Shown here: positions 38,901-48,060 of the stretch, in pieces
Position numbering within the stretch: position 1 is the stretch's first letter
How the letters are laid out: each line of letters starts with the position of its first letter
Assembly: GCF_003113495.2 (NCBI RefSeq)
Contig: NZ_CP084506.1
Span: 2,480,001 to 2,544,000, forward strand
Source: Edwardsiella tarda ATCC 15947 = NBRC 105688
Lineage (GTDB): Bacteria; Pseudomonadota; Gammaproteobacteria; Enterobacterales; Enterobacteriaceae
DNA: 64,000 nucleotides
Reading direction: 5' to 3'
Position numbers and translations under genes: made by a program
The notes under the pieces: generated by a model
What the model was told of the DNA's origin: nothing
The model's input: the letters and a program-made list of their open reading frames with translations, nothing else
Database searches by the model: none

Positions 38901-39338
38901 CTGCGCCTGCTTCAGCTCCTCCAGGGTGTTATCCCACTGGTTTTGGAGTTGCCGCGCGCCCATCTGGCTGAAGTTGGCCTCGTCGGCGGCATCGTTATTA
39001 CGCTGGAGCGCCTCCAACCCGGCCAAGGCTTGATTCAGCTTGCCCGGTGCCTGCTGCGCCTGTTGCTTCAGTTGCAGACTCTCTTTCCGATAACGATCGA
39101 TACCGTCCAGATAGGTCAGCGTCTGGTTAAGATCTTGCAGCACCAACTTATCGCTGGCGGACAGGCTCTTCTGGCGATTCAACGCATCAATTTGATTCTG
39201 CACCTCACCGCGTGAATCGATGTCACCACTCTGCGCCCACGCCGAGGCACTAGAGAATAGGCAAAATAGCAGAATGACAACTACCATGCGCCACAAGGTC
39301 ATCCCCTTGCGGGGCTGGAATAACACGCCGTGAGTCAT
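35979..39338 (-). CDS. mscK: Potassium-dependent mechanosensitive channel MscK (KefA)
   Basis: Inner-membrane tension-gated channel released by osmotic downshock, 1119 residues (E. coli 1120). Signal peptide to about residue 35, then a long periplasmic coiled-coil domain rich in Gln/Leu (residues about 40-480). Several membrane helices follow, and the MscS-like pore and beta domain near residue 930-1080: WMAAALSVGLGFGLNEIFSNF, FERPVRIGDTITIGSYSGSV and EVIIPNKAFVTERLINWSL. An internal ATG at 39302 is an alternative start with a cleaner signal peptide. Neighbours acrR and ybaM are as in E. coli apart from ychN. Confidence 0.96.
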   Translation of the reverse strand: MTHGVLFQPRKGMTLWRMVVVILLFCLFSSASAWAQSGDIDSRGEVQNQIDALNRQKSLSASDKLVLQDLNQTLTYLDGIDRYRKESLQLKQQAQQAPGKLNQALAGLEALQRNNDAADEANFSQMGARQLQNQWDNTLEELKQAQEDLGAYSSQLIALQTQPERAQAAMMASSQKIQQIRNTLAEDNQLRPTQRNMLNTELAMLNQSLEYQQQSLEDNTTLQDTLQKQRDYANARIAQLEHRVQLIRQAGYNKELSQQEKTAREALNPDDVAQDFTRNPLIAQQIEINRDLSQRLIDATEKTNTLVQESIRVKNWLDRSLQAERNLKEQISVLKGSLLLSRILYQQQQKLPTEKLSNDVAEQVADLRVAQFDINAQRDTLSQGSDYVAKLLASSKEKLSDEAVGVLEDLIDTRRDLLDKLNKQLGNELTLAISLQINQQQLRNVNDYLQHTLTQQIFWVSSNKPMNLAWFISLPNALRSQAANLHLDLKPAALLDGFISSLYLFIPLVIGTGLLLWRRKAINARLEKLADEVGQLKRDGQLHTPQAILLTILRGLPGTLLILALGVMFYHTATPLGGLLWVMALRFSLFWLIISTTYRLISPGGVSERHFTVSPLVCAHYRRMVRRLGFTLIPLMVWCVIGEKSPLQLNEDVIGQVVILITLALLTVFVFPLCRDAWREKNSHSVRLVLITLLAIAPLVLMILTACGYFYTALRLGTRWIESLYLMLLWAVIYSTALRGLSVAARRLAYRRALARRQQSAAGISREGAEGLEAVEEPPLAIDQINSQSLRLTTMVLFLIFGCVLYWIWADLFTVISYLDSITLWHYNSGSGASQITQAVTLGNLLFALMTVVVAYIMMRNLPGLLEVLVLSRLQLRQGASYAITTILTYVIISVGVIIFFGSLGISWDKLQWMAAALSVGLGFGLNEIFSNFIAGLIILFERPVRIGDTITIGSYSGSVNKIRIRSTTITDFDRKEVIIPNKAFVTERLINWSLSDTVTRALIKVGVAYGSDLDKVREILLQAAGENPRVMAEPEPQVFFLAFGASTLDHEMRLYVRELRDRSYVVDELNRRIDQLCRENDINIAFNQLEVYLHNPQGNEVQEVKRKLPTDRPDFPTA

Positions 39339-39536
39339 AATTAAATAAGCAGAATGTATAATAACGGGAGAATAGATTCATTAGCGTAACATGAAGCCGT
39401 AATAGCAAGAATAGGCGCAATCGGAGAAAGTTACCCATTCTGCGCGCAAGACGCGTGACTCTGAAAATAATAAGCAGACGAATGGGTAGAGAGGATAACC
39501 GCCCACATCAGGGCGGTGAGGGGAAAGTCAGGGGCG

Positions 39537-39890
39537 TTAGAAGGTAAGAACCTTATCCGCCGCCAAGGTCCAGGCCGCCAATTCGGTCAACGTGCCGATG
39601 GCGATCCCCTCGATCAACGGTAAGTGGGCGATCCCGCGTGCATCGGCGCAGGTCTTACACAAGCGGATCGGCGTCTGCTGGGCACAGAGGATCTCCAGCA
39701 TCTGCTGCAAGTTATAACCTTCGTGTGGCTTTTGCCCCGGCAACGCCGCCGTGACCGCATCCGACATCAGGAAGATCTTCAACTCGATCTCCGCCGCCTG
39801 CTCCTTCATGGCCAACGCCAGACGCAACGCATTAAACAACGACTCTTGGCCATAACCGGCCCCATTGGCAATCACGACAATTTTTTGCAT
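39537..39890 (-). CDS. ychN: DsrE/F-like protein YchN
   Basis: A 117-residue DsrE-fold protein identical in length to E. coli YchN and similar throughout: MQKIVVIANGAGYGQESLFN, IFLMSDAVTAALPGQKPHEGYN, LCKTCADARGI and LAAWTLAADKVLTF. The family handles sulfur or forms hexamers with a conserved cysteine region; the role of YchN is unknown. In E. coli it is not in the acr locus. Here it follows acrR by 24 bp in the same direction, so AcrR-controlled cotranscription is likely. Confidence 0.92.
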   Translation of the reverse strand: MQKIVVIANGAGYGQESLFNALRLALAMKEQAAEIELKIFLMSDAVTAALPGQKPHEGYNLQQMLEILCAQQTPIRLCKTCADARGIAHLPLIEGIAIGTLTELAAWTLAADKVLTF

Positions 39891-39914
39891 TGTAGTTCAC
39901 TCGTCTCTTATTTA

Positions 39915-40610
39915 TTAAGGGGCATGCGGCAGGGAGTAAGCCTGCCACACGGCCGCGTCGATCGGTTCGCTGACCGCATCCCGACGCAGGAAAGGACTGT
40001 GCTGCAGCATGGAAATCGCATTATCGACCAAGAGGAAGGCCTGCTGACGCAGGTCGAAACTATCGGGCGCAAACAGCCAACTCTCCATGATCCCCGTGAT
40101 GTAGCTGCGCAGGGCGACGGCGGCACGCAATGTGTCCAGATCCGCCGGTAATTGCGCCAACGAGATACAACGCTGCAGCACGCGCTCAATACGGGCATAA
40201 CTCTCCAGATACATTAGCTTACGCCGTTCTCCCAATGCGCGCATCTCGCCGACAAACTCGCATTTATGATAGAGGATTTCCATCATGGCCCGACGCTGCG
40301 GATCCTCTACCGTAGCGACTAAAATAAAAATTAAGAGTTCGCGTAAAATCCGCAGTGGATCATCCGGAAACTTTGTCTGATACTCTAACTCAAGTCCGCT
40401 AAGACGGGATTCCATGAAATCCCATACGGCGTTAAAAATATCGATCTTATTCTTAAAATGCCAGTATATGGCACCACGGGTTACGCCGGCTGCCTTGGCA
40501 ATATCGTTGAGCGAGGTCGCGGCAACGCCACGTACGGAAAACTCACTGATGGCGGCATCAATGATCTGCTGTCGGGTCTCTTGGGCCTGTTGTTTGGTTT
40601 TTCGTGCCAT
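39915..40610 (-). CDS. acrR: TetR-family repressor AcrR
   Basis: Represses acrAB and itself until a drug ligand binds. The 231-residue protein has the TetR helix-turn-helix in TRQQIIDAAISEFSVRGVAATSLNDIAKAAGVTRGAIYWHF. A ligand domain follows with LLIFILVATVEDPQRRAMMEILYHKCEFVGEM and MESWLFAPDSFDL, all AcrR-like. It is about 16 residues longer than E. coli AcrR at the C terminus. Divergent from acrA across the operator. Confidence 0.96.
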   Translation of the reverse strand: MARKTKQQAQETRQQIIDAAISEFSVRGVAATSLNDIAKAAGVTRGAIYWHFKNKIDIFNAVWDFMESRLSGLELEYQTKFPDDPLRILRELLIFILVATVEDPQRRAMMEILYHKCEFVGEMRALGERRKLMYLESYARIERVLQRCISLAQLPADLDTLRAAVALRSYITGIMESWLFAPDSFDLRQQAFLLVDNAISMLQHSPFLRRDAVSEPIDAAVWQAYSLPHAP

Positions 40611-40638
40611 GGCGTCGTTTTTTTAAAGTATCAAGACT

Positions 40639-40662
40639 TACATGCATTGATGAATGTATGTA
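40639..40662. promoter_or_regulatory. AcrR operator between acrR and acrA
   Basis: A 24-bp near-palindrome with outer arms TACATGCATT and AATGTATGTA, which differs from the E. coli AcrR operator only in the left arm and centre. It lies 28 bp from the acrR start and 88 bp from acrA. Confidence 0.92.
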
Positions 40663-40750
40663 CCATAACATGCGCTTTTCTATAGCGCAGCAATGGGTTG
40701 TTAACAACGTGCATTATGCCCATTTCGCACTCGGACTCTTGAGGTATAAT

Positions 40751-41935
40751 ATGAAGAAAAACAGAGGGTTAACGCCTCTGGCGGCAATACTGCTGTTTTC
40801 CGGCAGTTTACTTCTTACAGGATGTAATGATGACAAGGGTGGCGCCCAACAGCGCTCCGCGCCTGAAGTCGGCGTGGTCACACTGAAAACAGCACCATTG
40901 AGTGTCTCCACCGAGCTTCCTGGCCGAACCTCTGCATACCGTATTGCAGAAGTCCGCCCGCAGGTCAGTGGTATTATCCTTAAGCGTAACTTTGTCGAAG
41001 GCAGCACGGTAAAAGCCGGCGATTCACTGTATCAAATCGATCCCGCGACCTATAAGGCCGCCTATGATAGCGCCGTCGGCGATCTGGCTAAGGCGCAAGC
41101 CGCCGCCAACATCGCCCATCTGACGGTGAAGCGTTACACCCCGTTGCTGGGGACCAAGTACATCAGTCAGCAAGATTACGATAACGCCGTCTCTACCGCT
41201 CGTCAGGCCGATGCGACCGTCATCGCCGCCAAGGCCGCCGTAGAGAGTGCTCGGATCAACCTGGCCTATACCAAAGTTACCTCGCCGATCACCGGTCTGA
41301 GCGGTAAGTCTTCCGTCACCGAGGGCGCATTGGTAACCGGCAACCAGGCCAATGCACTGGTCACCGTGCAGCAGCTGGATCCGATCTATGTCGATGTCAC
41401 CCAGTCCAGCACCGACTTCCTGCGTCTGAAGAAAGAGCTAGCCGATGGCCAGATCAAGCAGGATAACGGTAAGGCTAGCGTCGAGTTGGTGATGGAGAAC
41501 GGCCAAGCCTATCCGCTGAAGGGAACCTTAGAGTTTTCCGACCTCACCGTGGATGAGAGCACCGGCTCGATTACTATCCGCGCCGTCTTCCCTAACCCGC
41601 ACACCGATCTGCTTCCGGGGATGTTTGTCCGTGCCCGTCTGGAAGAGGGGGTCCGTCCTGACGCCCTACTGGTGCCGCAGCAAGGGGTAACGCGTAACCC
41701 GCGTGGCCAGGCGACAGCTATGGTCGTCGATAGCGATAATAAAGTGGAAGTACGCATCATTGATGCGGCTCAGGCCATCGGTGATCAATGGTTAGTCACC
41801 AGCGGTCTGAAAGCGGGCGATCGGGTGATCGTCGCTGGTCTGCAACGTGTCCGTCCGGGCATGCAGGTCAAAGCCGAGGAAACGAAACTGAACGCACCGG
41901 CCGGCGAGCAGGCGGCCAATGGCTCACAGCAGTAA
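40751..41935 (+). CDS. acrA: Multidrug efflux periplasmic adaptor AcrA
   Basis: Lipid-anchored membrane fusion protein linking AcrB to TolC. The 394-residue precursor has a lipoprotein signal with lipobox LLTGC (Cys about 25). A lipoyl and barrel domain (VRPQVSGIILKRNFVEGSTV) precedes a helical hairpin, and the C-terminal barrel contains EFSDLTVDESTGSITIRAVFPNP and LLPGMFVRARLEEG. The frame is open 49 codons upstream, but ATG 40751 after TTGAGG begins the lipoprotein signal. Operon with acrB, 44 bp gap. Confidence 0.97.
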   Translation: MKKNRGLTPLAAILLFSGSLLLTGCNDDKGGAQQRSAPEVGVVTLKTAPLSVSTELPGRTSAYRIAEVRPQVSGIILKRNFVEGSTVKAGDSLYQIDPATYKAAYDSAVGDLAKAQAAANIAHLTVKRYTPLLGTKYISQQDYDNAVSTARQADATVIAAKAAVESARINLAYTKVTSPITGLSGKSSVTEGALVTGNQANALVTVQQLDPIYVDVTQSSTDFLRLKKELADGQIKQDNGKASVELVMENGQAYPLKGTLEFSDLTVDESTGSITIRAVFPNPHTDLLPGMFVRARLEEGVRPDALLVPQQGVTRNPRGQATAMVVDSDNKVEVRIIDAAQAIGDQWLVTSGLKAGDRVIVAGLQRVRPGMQVKAEETKLNAPAGEQAANGSQQ

Positions 41936-41979
41936 TTGCGCTGTGATGCACACTATTAGGAAAAAGGAGCCAGTAATAC

Positions 41980-44900
41980 ATGGCTAAGTTTTTTATCGAT
42001 CGTCCGATCTTTGCCTGGGTTATCGCCATCATCCTGATGCTGGCCGGTGCATTGGCGATCATGAGTCTGCCGGTTGCACAGTACCCCACCGTTGCACCGC
42101 CAGCCGTCACCGTCTCCGCCTCCTATCCGGGCGCGGATGCGGCCACGGTGCAGAACTCCGTGACGCAGGTTATCGAACAGAATATGAACGGCCTCGATAA
42201 CCTGATGTACATGTCGTCAACCAGTGACTCGGCCGGTAACGCCGCGATCACCTTGACCTTCGAAGCCGGTACCGATCCGGATATCGCCCAGGTTCAGGTG
42301 CAAAACAAATTGCAACTGGCGATGCCTTCCCTGCCGCAAGAGGTTCAGCAGCAGGGGGTCAGCGTAGATAAGGCCTCCAGCAGTATTCTGTTGGTTGCCG
42401 GCTTTATCTCGGAAGATGGCAGCCTGAGCCAGGATGATATCGCCGACTACGTCGCTTCCAACATTAAAGATCCCCTGAGCCGTACCCAGGGTGTGGGGAG
42501 TGTGCAGCTGTTTGGTTCCCAGTACGCCATGCGTATCTGGCTGGATCCCAACAAGCTGAATAAGTACAACCTGACACCGGTCGACGTCATCTCACAGATT
42601 AAGGTGCAGAACAACCAGATCGCCGGTGGCCAGTTGGGGGGAACCCCGCCTGTCCCGGGTCAGCAGTTGAACGCCTCAATCATTGTCCAGACCCGCCTGA
42701 AAGACCCGGCGGAGTTCGGCAAGATCCTGCTCAAGGTGCAACCGGATGGCTCGCGCGTCTTACTGCGTGATGTCGCCCGTGTCGAATTAGGGGCGGAAAA
42801 CTACGGGACCGTAGCCCGTTACAACGGTAAGCCGGCAGCCGGTATCGCCGTGAAGCTGGCGACGGGTGCCAACGCCTTGGATACCGCCAAGGCGGTGAAG
42901 GCCGAGTTGGCTAAGCTGGCGCCCTACTTCCCGGCCAGCCTGAAGACGGTCTACCCCTACGACACGACACCGTTCGTTCAGCTCTCCATCGATGAAGTGG
43001 TTAAAACACTGCTGGAAGCGATCGTGCTGGTGTTTGCCGTTATGTATCTGTTCCTACAGAACATCCGTGCGACCCTGATCCCGACCATCGCCGTGCCGGT
43101 CGTCTTGTTGGGTACCTTCGCCATCCTTGAGATCGTCGGTTTCTCCATCAACACCCTGACCATGTTCGGTATGGTGCTCGCGATAGGCCTGTTGGTGGAT
43201 GACGCCATCGTGGTGGTGGAAAACGTCGAGCGTGTGATGGCCGAGGAGGGACTCCCGCCGAAAGAGGCCACCAAGAAATCCATGGAGCAGATCCAGGGCG
43301 CCTTGGTGGGTATCGCCATGGTACTGTCCGCGGTATTCGTGCCGATGGCCTTCTTTGGCGGCTCGACCGGGGCCATCTACCGCCAGTTCTCTATCACTAT
43401 CGTCTCCTCGATGGTGCTATCCGTACTGGTGGCGATGATCCTGACCCCGGCACTGTGCGCCACCATGCTGAAGCCCATCGCCAAGGGCAGCCATGGCGTA
43501 CAGACCGGTTTCTTCGGCTGGTTTAACCGCCTGTTCGAGAAGAGTACCCACCACTATACCGACAGCGTCGGCCGCATCCTGCGCGGTACCGGGCGCTACC
43601 TGGTGATCTACCTGCTGATCGTGGTTGGCATGGGGCTGTTGTTTATCCGCCTGCCCACCTCCTTCCTGCCGGAAGAGGACCAGGGGGTCCTGTTGACCAT
43701 GGCTCAACTGCCGCCTGGGGCGACCCAAGAGCGCACCAACAACGTGCTCAAGCAGGTCACCGACTACTACGAGACGAAAGAGAAGCACAATGTCGAGTCG
43801 GTCTTTACCGTCAGCGGCTTTGGCTTCAGTGGTCAGGGGCAAAACAACGGTTTGGCGTTTATCAGCCTGAAGCCGTGGGATGAGCGTAAAGGGGATGAGA
43901 ACAAAGTTACCGCGATCATCCAACGTGCGGCATTCGCCTTCAGTAAGATCACCGACGCGATGGTCTACCCGTTCAACCTGCCCGCCATCGTCGAGCTGGG
44001 TACCGCATCGGGCTTCGACTTCGAGCTGATTGACCAGGCTAACCTGGGGCACGAGAAGTTGACCGAGGCGCGTAACCAATTGTTGGGTATGGCGGCGCAA
44101 CACCCGGATCTGCTGGTCGGTGTTCGCCCCAATGGCTTGGAAGATACGCCGCAGTTTAAGTTGGATATCGACCAAGAGAAGGCACAGTCACTGGGTGTCT
44201 CCCTCTCTAACATTAACCAGACCATCTCCGCCGCGATGGGGGGAGCCTACGTCAACGACTTTATCGATCGTGGACGTGTCAAACGCGTCTATGTCCAGGC
44301 CGATGCGCCGTACCGTATGTTGCCGAGCGATATCGACAACTGGTATGTCCGCAGCAGCAATGGGCAGATGGTGCCGTTCTCCGCCTTCTCCACCTCGCGT
44401 TGGGAATATGGTTCACCACGTCTGGAGCGCTATAACGGCCTGCCGTCTATGGAGATCCTCGGTGAAGCAGCTCCGGGCAAGAGTACCGGTGAAGCCATGG
44501 CGATGATGGAGTCACTGGTCGCCAAGTTGCCGGCAGGCATCGGTTATGACTGGACCGGTATGTCCTACCAGGAACGCCTCTCTGGCAACCAGGCACCGGC
44601 GTTGTACGCCATCTCGCTGATCGTGGTCTTCCTCTGCTTGGCAGCCTTGTATGAGAGCTGGTCAATCCCGTTCTCCGTCATGCTGGTGGTACCGCTCGGC
44701 GTGGTCGGGGCATTGCTCGCCACCTCACTACGCGGGCTGACCAACGACGTCTACTTCCAGGTGGGTCTGTTGACGACCATTGGTCTGTCGGCGAAGAACG
44801 CCATTCTGATCGTCGAGTTCGCCGTCGATCTGATGCATAAGGAAGGCAAAGGCCTCGTCGAAGCCACGCTGGAAGCGGTGCGTATGCGTCTACGCCCCAT

Positions 44901-45135
44901 TCTGATGACGTCGCTGGCCTTTATCCTCGGGGTTATGCCGCTGGTGATCAGTAATGGTGCCGGCTCCGGCGCCCAGAACGCCGTGGGTACCGGGGTAATG
45001 GGGGGCATGGTCTCCGCCACCATCCTGGCCATCTTCTTCGTACCGGTGTTCTTCGTGGTGGTACGCCGCCGCTTTGGCCGCCGCGATGAAGATATCGAGC
45101 ACAGCCATCCGGTTGCACCACACGACGGAAAATAA
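41980..45135 (+). CDS. acrB: RND multidrug efflux pump AcrB
   Basis: Proton-driven inner-membrane trimeric drug exporter, 1051 residues (E. coli 1049). The N terminus [20 protein letters not shown] is typical. The proton-relay aspartates are in [17 protein letters not shown] (Asp407/Asp408) and the partner lysine in [15 protein letters not shown] (about Lys939). Periplasmic loops carry [18 protein letters not shown] and [21 protein letters not shown] precedes the ATG, and the gene is followed by a terminator. Confidence 0.98.
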   Translation: MAKFFIDRPIFAWVIAIILMLAGALAIMSLPVAQYPTVAPPAVTVSASYPGADAATVQNSVTQVIEQNMNGLDNLMYMSSTSDSAGNAAITLTFEAGTDPDIAQVQVQNKLQLAMPSLPQEVQQQGVSVDKASSSILLVAGFISEDGSLSQDDIADYVASNIKDPLSRTQGVGSVQLFGSQYAMRIWLDPNKLNKYNLTPVDVISQIKVQNNQIAGGQLGGTPPVPGQQLNASIIVQTRLKDPAEFGKILLKVQPDGSRVLLRDVARVELGAENYGTVARYNGKPAAGIAVKLATGANALDTAKAVKAELAKLAPYFPASLKTVYPYDTTPFVQLSIDEVVKTLLEAIVLVFAVMYLFLQNIRATLIPTIAVPVVLLGTFAILEIVGFSINTLTMFGMVLAIGLLVDDAIVVVENVERVMAEEGLPPKEATKKSMEQIQGALVGIAMVLSAVFVPMAFFGGSTGAIYRQFSITIVSSMVLSVLVAMILTPALCATMLKPIAKGSHGVQTGFFGWFNRLFEKSTHHYTDSVGRILRGTGRYLVIYLLIVVGMGLLFIRLPTSFLPEEDQGVLLTMAQLPPGATQERTNNVLKQVTDYYETKEKHNVESVFTVSGFGFSGQGQNNGLAFISLKPWDERKGDENKVTAIIQRAAFAFSKITDAMVYPFNLPAIVELGTASGFDFELIDQANLGHEKLTEARNQLLGMAAQHPDLLVGVRPNGLEDTPQFKLDIDQEKAQSLGVSLSNINQTISAAMGGAYVNDFIDRGRVKRVYVQADAPYRMLPSDIDNWYVRSSNGQMVPFSAFSTSRWEYGSPRLERYNGLPSMEILGEAAPGKSTGEAMAMMESLVAKLPAGIGYDWTGMSYQERLSGNQAPALYAISLIVVFLCLAALYESWSIPFSVMLVVPLGVVGALLATSLRGLTNDVYFQVGLLTTIGLSAKNAILIVEFAVDLMHKEGKGLVEATLEAVRMRLRPILMTSLAFILGVMPLVISNGAGSGAQNAVGTGVMGGMVSATILAIFFVPVFFVVVRRRFGRRDEDIEHSHPVAPHDGK

Positions 45136-45152
45136 GCGTCATCTACGCAACG

Positions 45153-45180
45153 AAGGCCACCCACAAGGTGGCCTTTTTTT
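45153..45180 (+). terminator. Rho-independent terminator of acrAB
   Basis: A 9-bp stem AAGGCCACC / GGTGGCCTT with a 5-nt loop running into eight or more T residues, 18 bases after the acrB stop. Confidence 0.93.
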
Positions 45181-45508
45181 ATCCCCAGCTACCTTCATCT
45201 CCTGACACAGGCGTTAACCTATTGTCATCCAGCGTCCTAATTAATATTATTTATATATCTACTAATATCTCTTATACAAATAAAGACATTAACACTGGTT
45301 AACTTTATCTATAAGAGGCATATCCCTATAGCATTTGACCTCTCCAAGTCGTATTATTTAAATACTTCCTAACACAAAACTTTTCCCATCGCCTAACAGC
45401 TTTGCTATGATAGAAAGGTGACTCAACCTAGCCATTGTGCCAAGTTATTGATTGTTGCTATATTTCTTAGTACAGATCAGAGCCTTTCGCTGCGCTAGGA
45501 GGCCAGTT
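45181..45508. other. AT-rich intergenic region before tomB
   Basis: About 330 bases without a credible ORF, clearly more AT-rich than acrB. It should contain the tomB-hha promoter (TATATT and similar elements near 45460) and, by composition, H-NS-type binding sites. No structured RNA was recognised. Confidence 0.4.
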
Positions 45509-45877
45509 ATGGATGAGTACACATCTTATCGACATGACATCGCAGAGTTAAAATATCTGTGTGATTCCCTGTATCGTCAGGGAATGGATGTCCTGGAAGA
45601 GAGTCATCATGGCTGGGTCAGCGATCCGACGGCAATGGTTAATCTTCAGCTTAATGAGCTGATTGAGCATATTGCCAACGTGGCCTTGTCATTTAAGATC
45701 AAATATCCACAGCATTCGTCTCTTTGCGAAATAGTGGATGATTATCTGGATGAAACCTATGCCTTGTTCAGCGCCTATAGCGTGAGTGAACAGGCACTCA
45801 GGCACTGGTTACGAAGCAAGCGCAGAGTTGCGTACTCGCTCGCACATGAGAAACGTAACGCCGCCTTGCATGTTTAA
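45509..45877 (+). CDS. tomB: Hha toxicity modulator TomB
   Basis: A 122-residue antitoxin-like partner of Hha: MDEYTSYRHDIAELKYLCDSL, EESHHGWVSDPTAMVNLQLNELIEHIA and DDYLDETYALFSAYSVSEQAL follow E. coli TomB. The C-terminal tail diverges. TAGGAGG upstream of ATG 45509 is a strong ribosome site. It lies 20 bp before hha, the usual toxin-antitoxin-like pair. Confidence 0.93.
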   Translation: MDEYTSYRHDIAELKYLCDSLYRQGMDVLEESHHGWVSDPTAMVNLQLNELIEHIANVALSFKIKYPQHSSLCEIVDDYLDETYALFSAYSVSEQALRHWLRSKRRVAYSLAHEKRNAALHV

Positions 45878-45897
45878 TCCAATACTAGGGTTGTGTA

Positions 45898-46101
45898 ATG
45901 ACCAAAATAGACTATCTGATGAAGTTGCGTAAGTGCACGTCGCTGGAGACGCTAGAACGCGTGATCGAAAAGAATAAATATGAGCTTTCCAATGATGAGC
46001 TGGAAGTTTTTTATTCCGCAGCCGATCATCGCTTAGCCGAATTAACTATGAATAAGCTATACGATAAAATTCCAGCCGAAGTCTGGCAGTACGTACGCTA
46101 A
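45898..46101 (+). CDS. hha: Nucleoid-associated modulator Hha (YmoA family)
   Basis: A 67-residue protein that binds H-NS and helps silence AT-rich acquired genes. The sequence [40 protein letters not shown] and [15 protein letters not shown] is characteristic. Cotranscribed with tomB. It is a plausible regulator of the AT-rich fimbrial locus in this window. Confidence 0.96.
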   Translation: MTKIDYLMKLRKCTSLETLERVIEKNKYELSNDELEVFYSAADHRLAELTMNKLYDKIPAEVWQYVR

Positions 46102-46242
46102 ATGTTCCGGGCGTTATTTTATGCAACGCCCCGGCAACACTAGTTATATTATTAGTAGCATATAATAAATTATATTTATTGTTATCATTCCTCCTCGGGG
46201 AGGCTAATCGCCCGATCGACATCGTTTTCATTCCCCTCTTCT

Positions 46243-46396
46243 CTTAGAAGCCTATCCCATTAGGCTATTTTATTTACCATTTGGGCCCTGGACAGGGCTT
46301 ACCATCCTCATGTGTTGCGTGTACGCCCCGGTTGTTCCACGCTGTCCGTATCCAAACTGGCTACAACGATACACGCCTACTGGGATAGGCTCTTAG
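46243..46396. repeat. 154-bp palindromic intergenic element (possible MITE-like repeat)
   Basis: The ends are imperfect inverted repeats: left arm 46243-46265 and right arm 46375-46396 share AGCCTATCCCA and TAGGC with one indel and few mismatches. The left end also folds by itself (AGCCTA / TAGGCT). The interior, with GGGCCCTGGACAGGGC and CGCCCCGGTTG, has no ORF. Size, palindromic ends and lack of coding capacity resemble non-autonomous intergenic repeats of enterobacteria. It does not show the ERIC core I know. Its copy number cannot be judged from one window. Confidence 0.6.
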
Positions 46397-46484
46397 TCAA
46401 TCTTATGCAAACGAATGATGTAGTTATCGCCAATCGGACATCTGTCGCCGGCGCTTCGTTCATCTCAACATAAAAAGAGTGTTT

Positions 46485-46514
46485 GGCAGAGGCAGAGGCA
46501 GAGGCAGAGGCAGA
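46485..46514. repeat. Tandem hexamer repeat, five copies of GGCAGA
   Basis: Five perfect consecutive GGCAGA units ending three bases before the 3' end of the 4.5S RNA gene. On the ffs strand it reads CTGCCT-type repeats followed by a CTTTTTAT tract that could be the terminator. Slippage-prone, so likely variable between strains. Confidence 0.9.
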
Positions 46515-46517
46515 ATT

Positions 46518-46631
46518 GGGTGGGAGCCCTGCCAGCTACATCCCGGCACACACGTCACCTGCTACGGCTGCTTCCTTCCGGACCTGACCGAATTCACAAG
46601 CTAGCGTTGCGGGAGAACCAACAGGGCCCCC
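46518..46631 (-). ncRNA. ffs: 4.5S RNA of the signal recognition particle
   Basis: The leftward 114-nt sequence begins GGGGGCCCTGTTGGTTCTCC and ends GGCAGGGCTCCCACCC, with the universally conserved loop GGTCAGGTCCGGAAGGAAGC (about 46589-46570) that binds Ffh. Length and most positions equal E. coli 4.5S RNA, and the ends pair to form the long hairpin. Its position beside ybaZ is conserved. Confidence 0.97.
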
Positions 46632-46765
46632 ATAACGAGCGCCACAACTGCAGCGCGCAGGCATTATCAGCGATGCCAGACACAATTGCAAGGCGCCCCC
46701 CGTTAAACGTTGTTTTCTTAGACAACGGCCTTGAGCCTGGCGACATAAGCACCGATAATCGCATC

Positions 46766-47089
46766 ATGATGATGATCCCCTCCCCGTGCGACACCTTCCA
46801 ACAACGCGTGCTACTCTGCGTCGCGTCCATCCCCGTCGGCCAGGTCGCCACCTACGGTCAGATCGCGGCGATGGCAGGCCATGCGCGCGCCGCCCGACGT
46901 GTCGGCGCCATTCTACGTGCCCTGCCTGAGGGGAGTCGCCTACCCTGGCACCGGGTGGTCAATCGCCTCGGAGCCCTCTCACTGCAGGGGGACGCTTTCC
47001 TACGCCAACGCCGCGCGCTACAGGCCGAAGGGGTCGTCGTCGACGAACGGGGGTATCTCGACCTGGCGCGATTACGCTGGCAGCCCTAA
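46766..47089 (+). CDS. ybaZ: Alkyltransferase-like protein YbaZ (Atl)
   Basis: A 107-residue protein with the MGMT DNA-binding fold: QQRVLLCVASIPVGQVATYGQIAAMAG, AARRVGAILRALPEGSRLPWHRVVNRLGALSLQG. The active Cys of methyltransferases (PCHR) is Trp here (PWHR), the mark of ATL proteins that flag O6-alkylguanine for nucleotide excision repair. Three consecutive ATGs begin at 46766; an earlier in-frame ATG at 46673 lacks a clear ribosome site, as does 46766, so the start is uncertain. Confidence 0.88.
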   Translation: MMMIPSPCDTFQQRVLLCVASIPVGQVATYGQIAAMAGHARAARRVGAILRALPEGSRLPWHRVVNRLGALSLQGDAFLRQRRALQAEGVVVDERGYLDLARLRWQP

Positions 47090-47169
47090 CGGTAACCTCG
47101 CGGAAGATTGACGCCGCCGTCCCGGTTACGCACACTGTGGACTATGTAACATAGGTTAAGGTATTACCG

Positions 47170-48036
47170 ATGAGTCAGGCGTTACAGCAGTTGCTGAACC
47201 TCTTAAATCTGGAAAAAATCGAACAGGGCATTTACCGAGGGCAGAGTGAAGATCTCGGTCTGCGTCAGGTATTCGGCGGCCAAGTGGTCGGCCAGGCACT
47301 CTATGCCGCGAAGCAAACCGTCGACCCGGTGCGTCAACTGCATTCGTTTCACAGTTACTTTCTACGCCCCGGCGACAGCCGGATGCCGATTATCTACGAT
47401 GTGGAGATACTACGCGACGGCAATAGTTTCAGCGCTCGCCGCATCAAGGCCATTCAACACGGCCACCCGATCTTCTACATGACCGCCTCGTTCCAAACCG
47501 AGGAGCAAGGGTTCGATCACCAGAGCGCCATGCCACCAGCGGCGGGACCGGCAGGCTTAGCCAGCGAGACCGATATCGCCCGAGCGCTACAACACCTCAT
47601 CCCCGAGGCGGTGCGAGAGACCTTTACGCGCGAACAGCCCATCGAGATGCGTCCGATCCATTTCCACAATCCGTTACAGGGGGAGGTCGGCCCGGCGCAG
47701 CGTTATGTCTGGGTGCGCGCCAACGGTGAGCTACCCGAGGATCCCCGAGTACATCAATATCTGTTGGGCTACGCCTCAGACTTCAACTTTCTACCAACGG
47801 CCTTACAGCCGCATGGCAAAGGCTTTCTTGAACCAGGCATGCAAGTCGCGACGATCGACCATTCCATGTGGTTCCATCGCCCCTTCCGCCTCGATGACTG
47901 GCTGCTATACGCCATCGATAGCCCCTCCGCCTCTGGCGGACGCGGCTTGGTGCGGGGCCAATTCTTCGATCGCCAAGGGCAATTGGTGGCCTCCGCCGTG
48001 CAAGAGGGCCTCATTCGCCAGCATCCGGCGCGCTGA
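47170..48036 (+). CDS. tesB: Acyl-CoA thioesterase II TesB
   Basis: Double-hotdog thioesterase hydrolysing medium- to long-chain acyl-CoA. The 288-residue protein has [35 protein letters not shown], the catalytic-region [11 protein letters not shown] and [20 protein letters not shown], and ends [12 protein letters not shown]. All follow E. coli TesB closely. The ATG is preceded by AAGG. It converges on amtB with 24 bp between the stops. Confidence 0.96.
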   Translation: MSQALQQLLNLLNLEKIEQGIYRGQSEDLGLRQVFGGQVVGQALYAAKQTVDPVRQLHSFHSYFLRPGDSRMPIIYDVEILRDGNSFSARRIKAIQHGHPIFYMTASFQTEEQGFDHQSAMPPAAGPAGLASETDIARALQHLIPEAVRETFTREQPIEMRPIHFHNPLQGEVGPAQRYVWVRANGELPEDPRVHQYLLGYASDFNFLPTALQPHGKGFLEPGMQVATIDHSMWFHRPFRLDDWLLYAIDSPSASGGRGLVRGQFFDRQGQLVASAVQEGLIRQHPAR

Positions 48037-48060
48037 GCCACGCGCCGGGATGGCGCAAGG

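Noticed and set aside
46105..46133. GGGCGTT / AACGCCC hairpin after hha as a terminator
   Set aside because: The arms are far apart (9-nt AT loop) and no T-run follows; kept out of the feature list as too weak.
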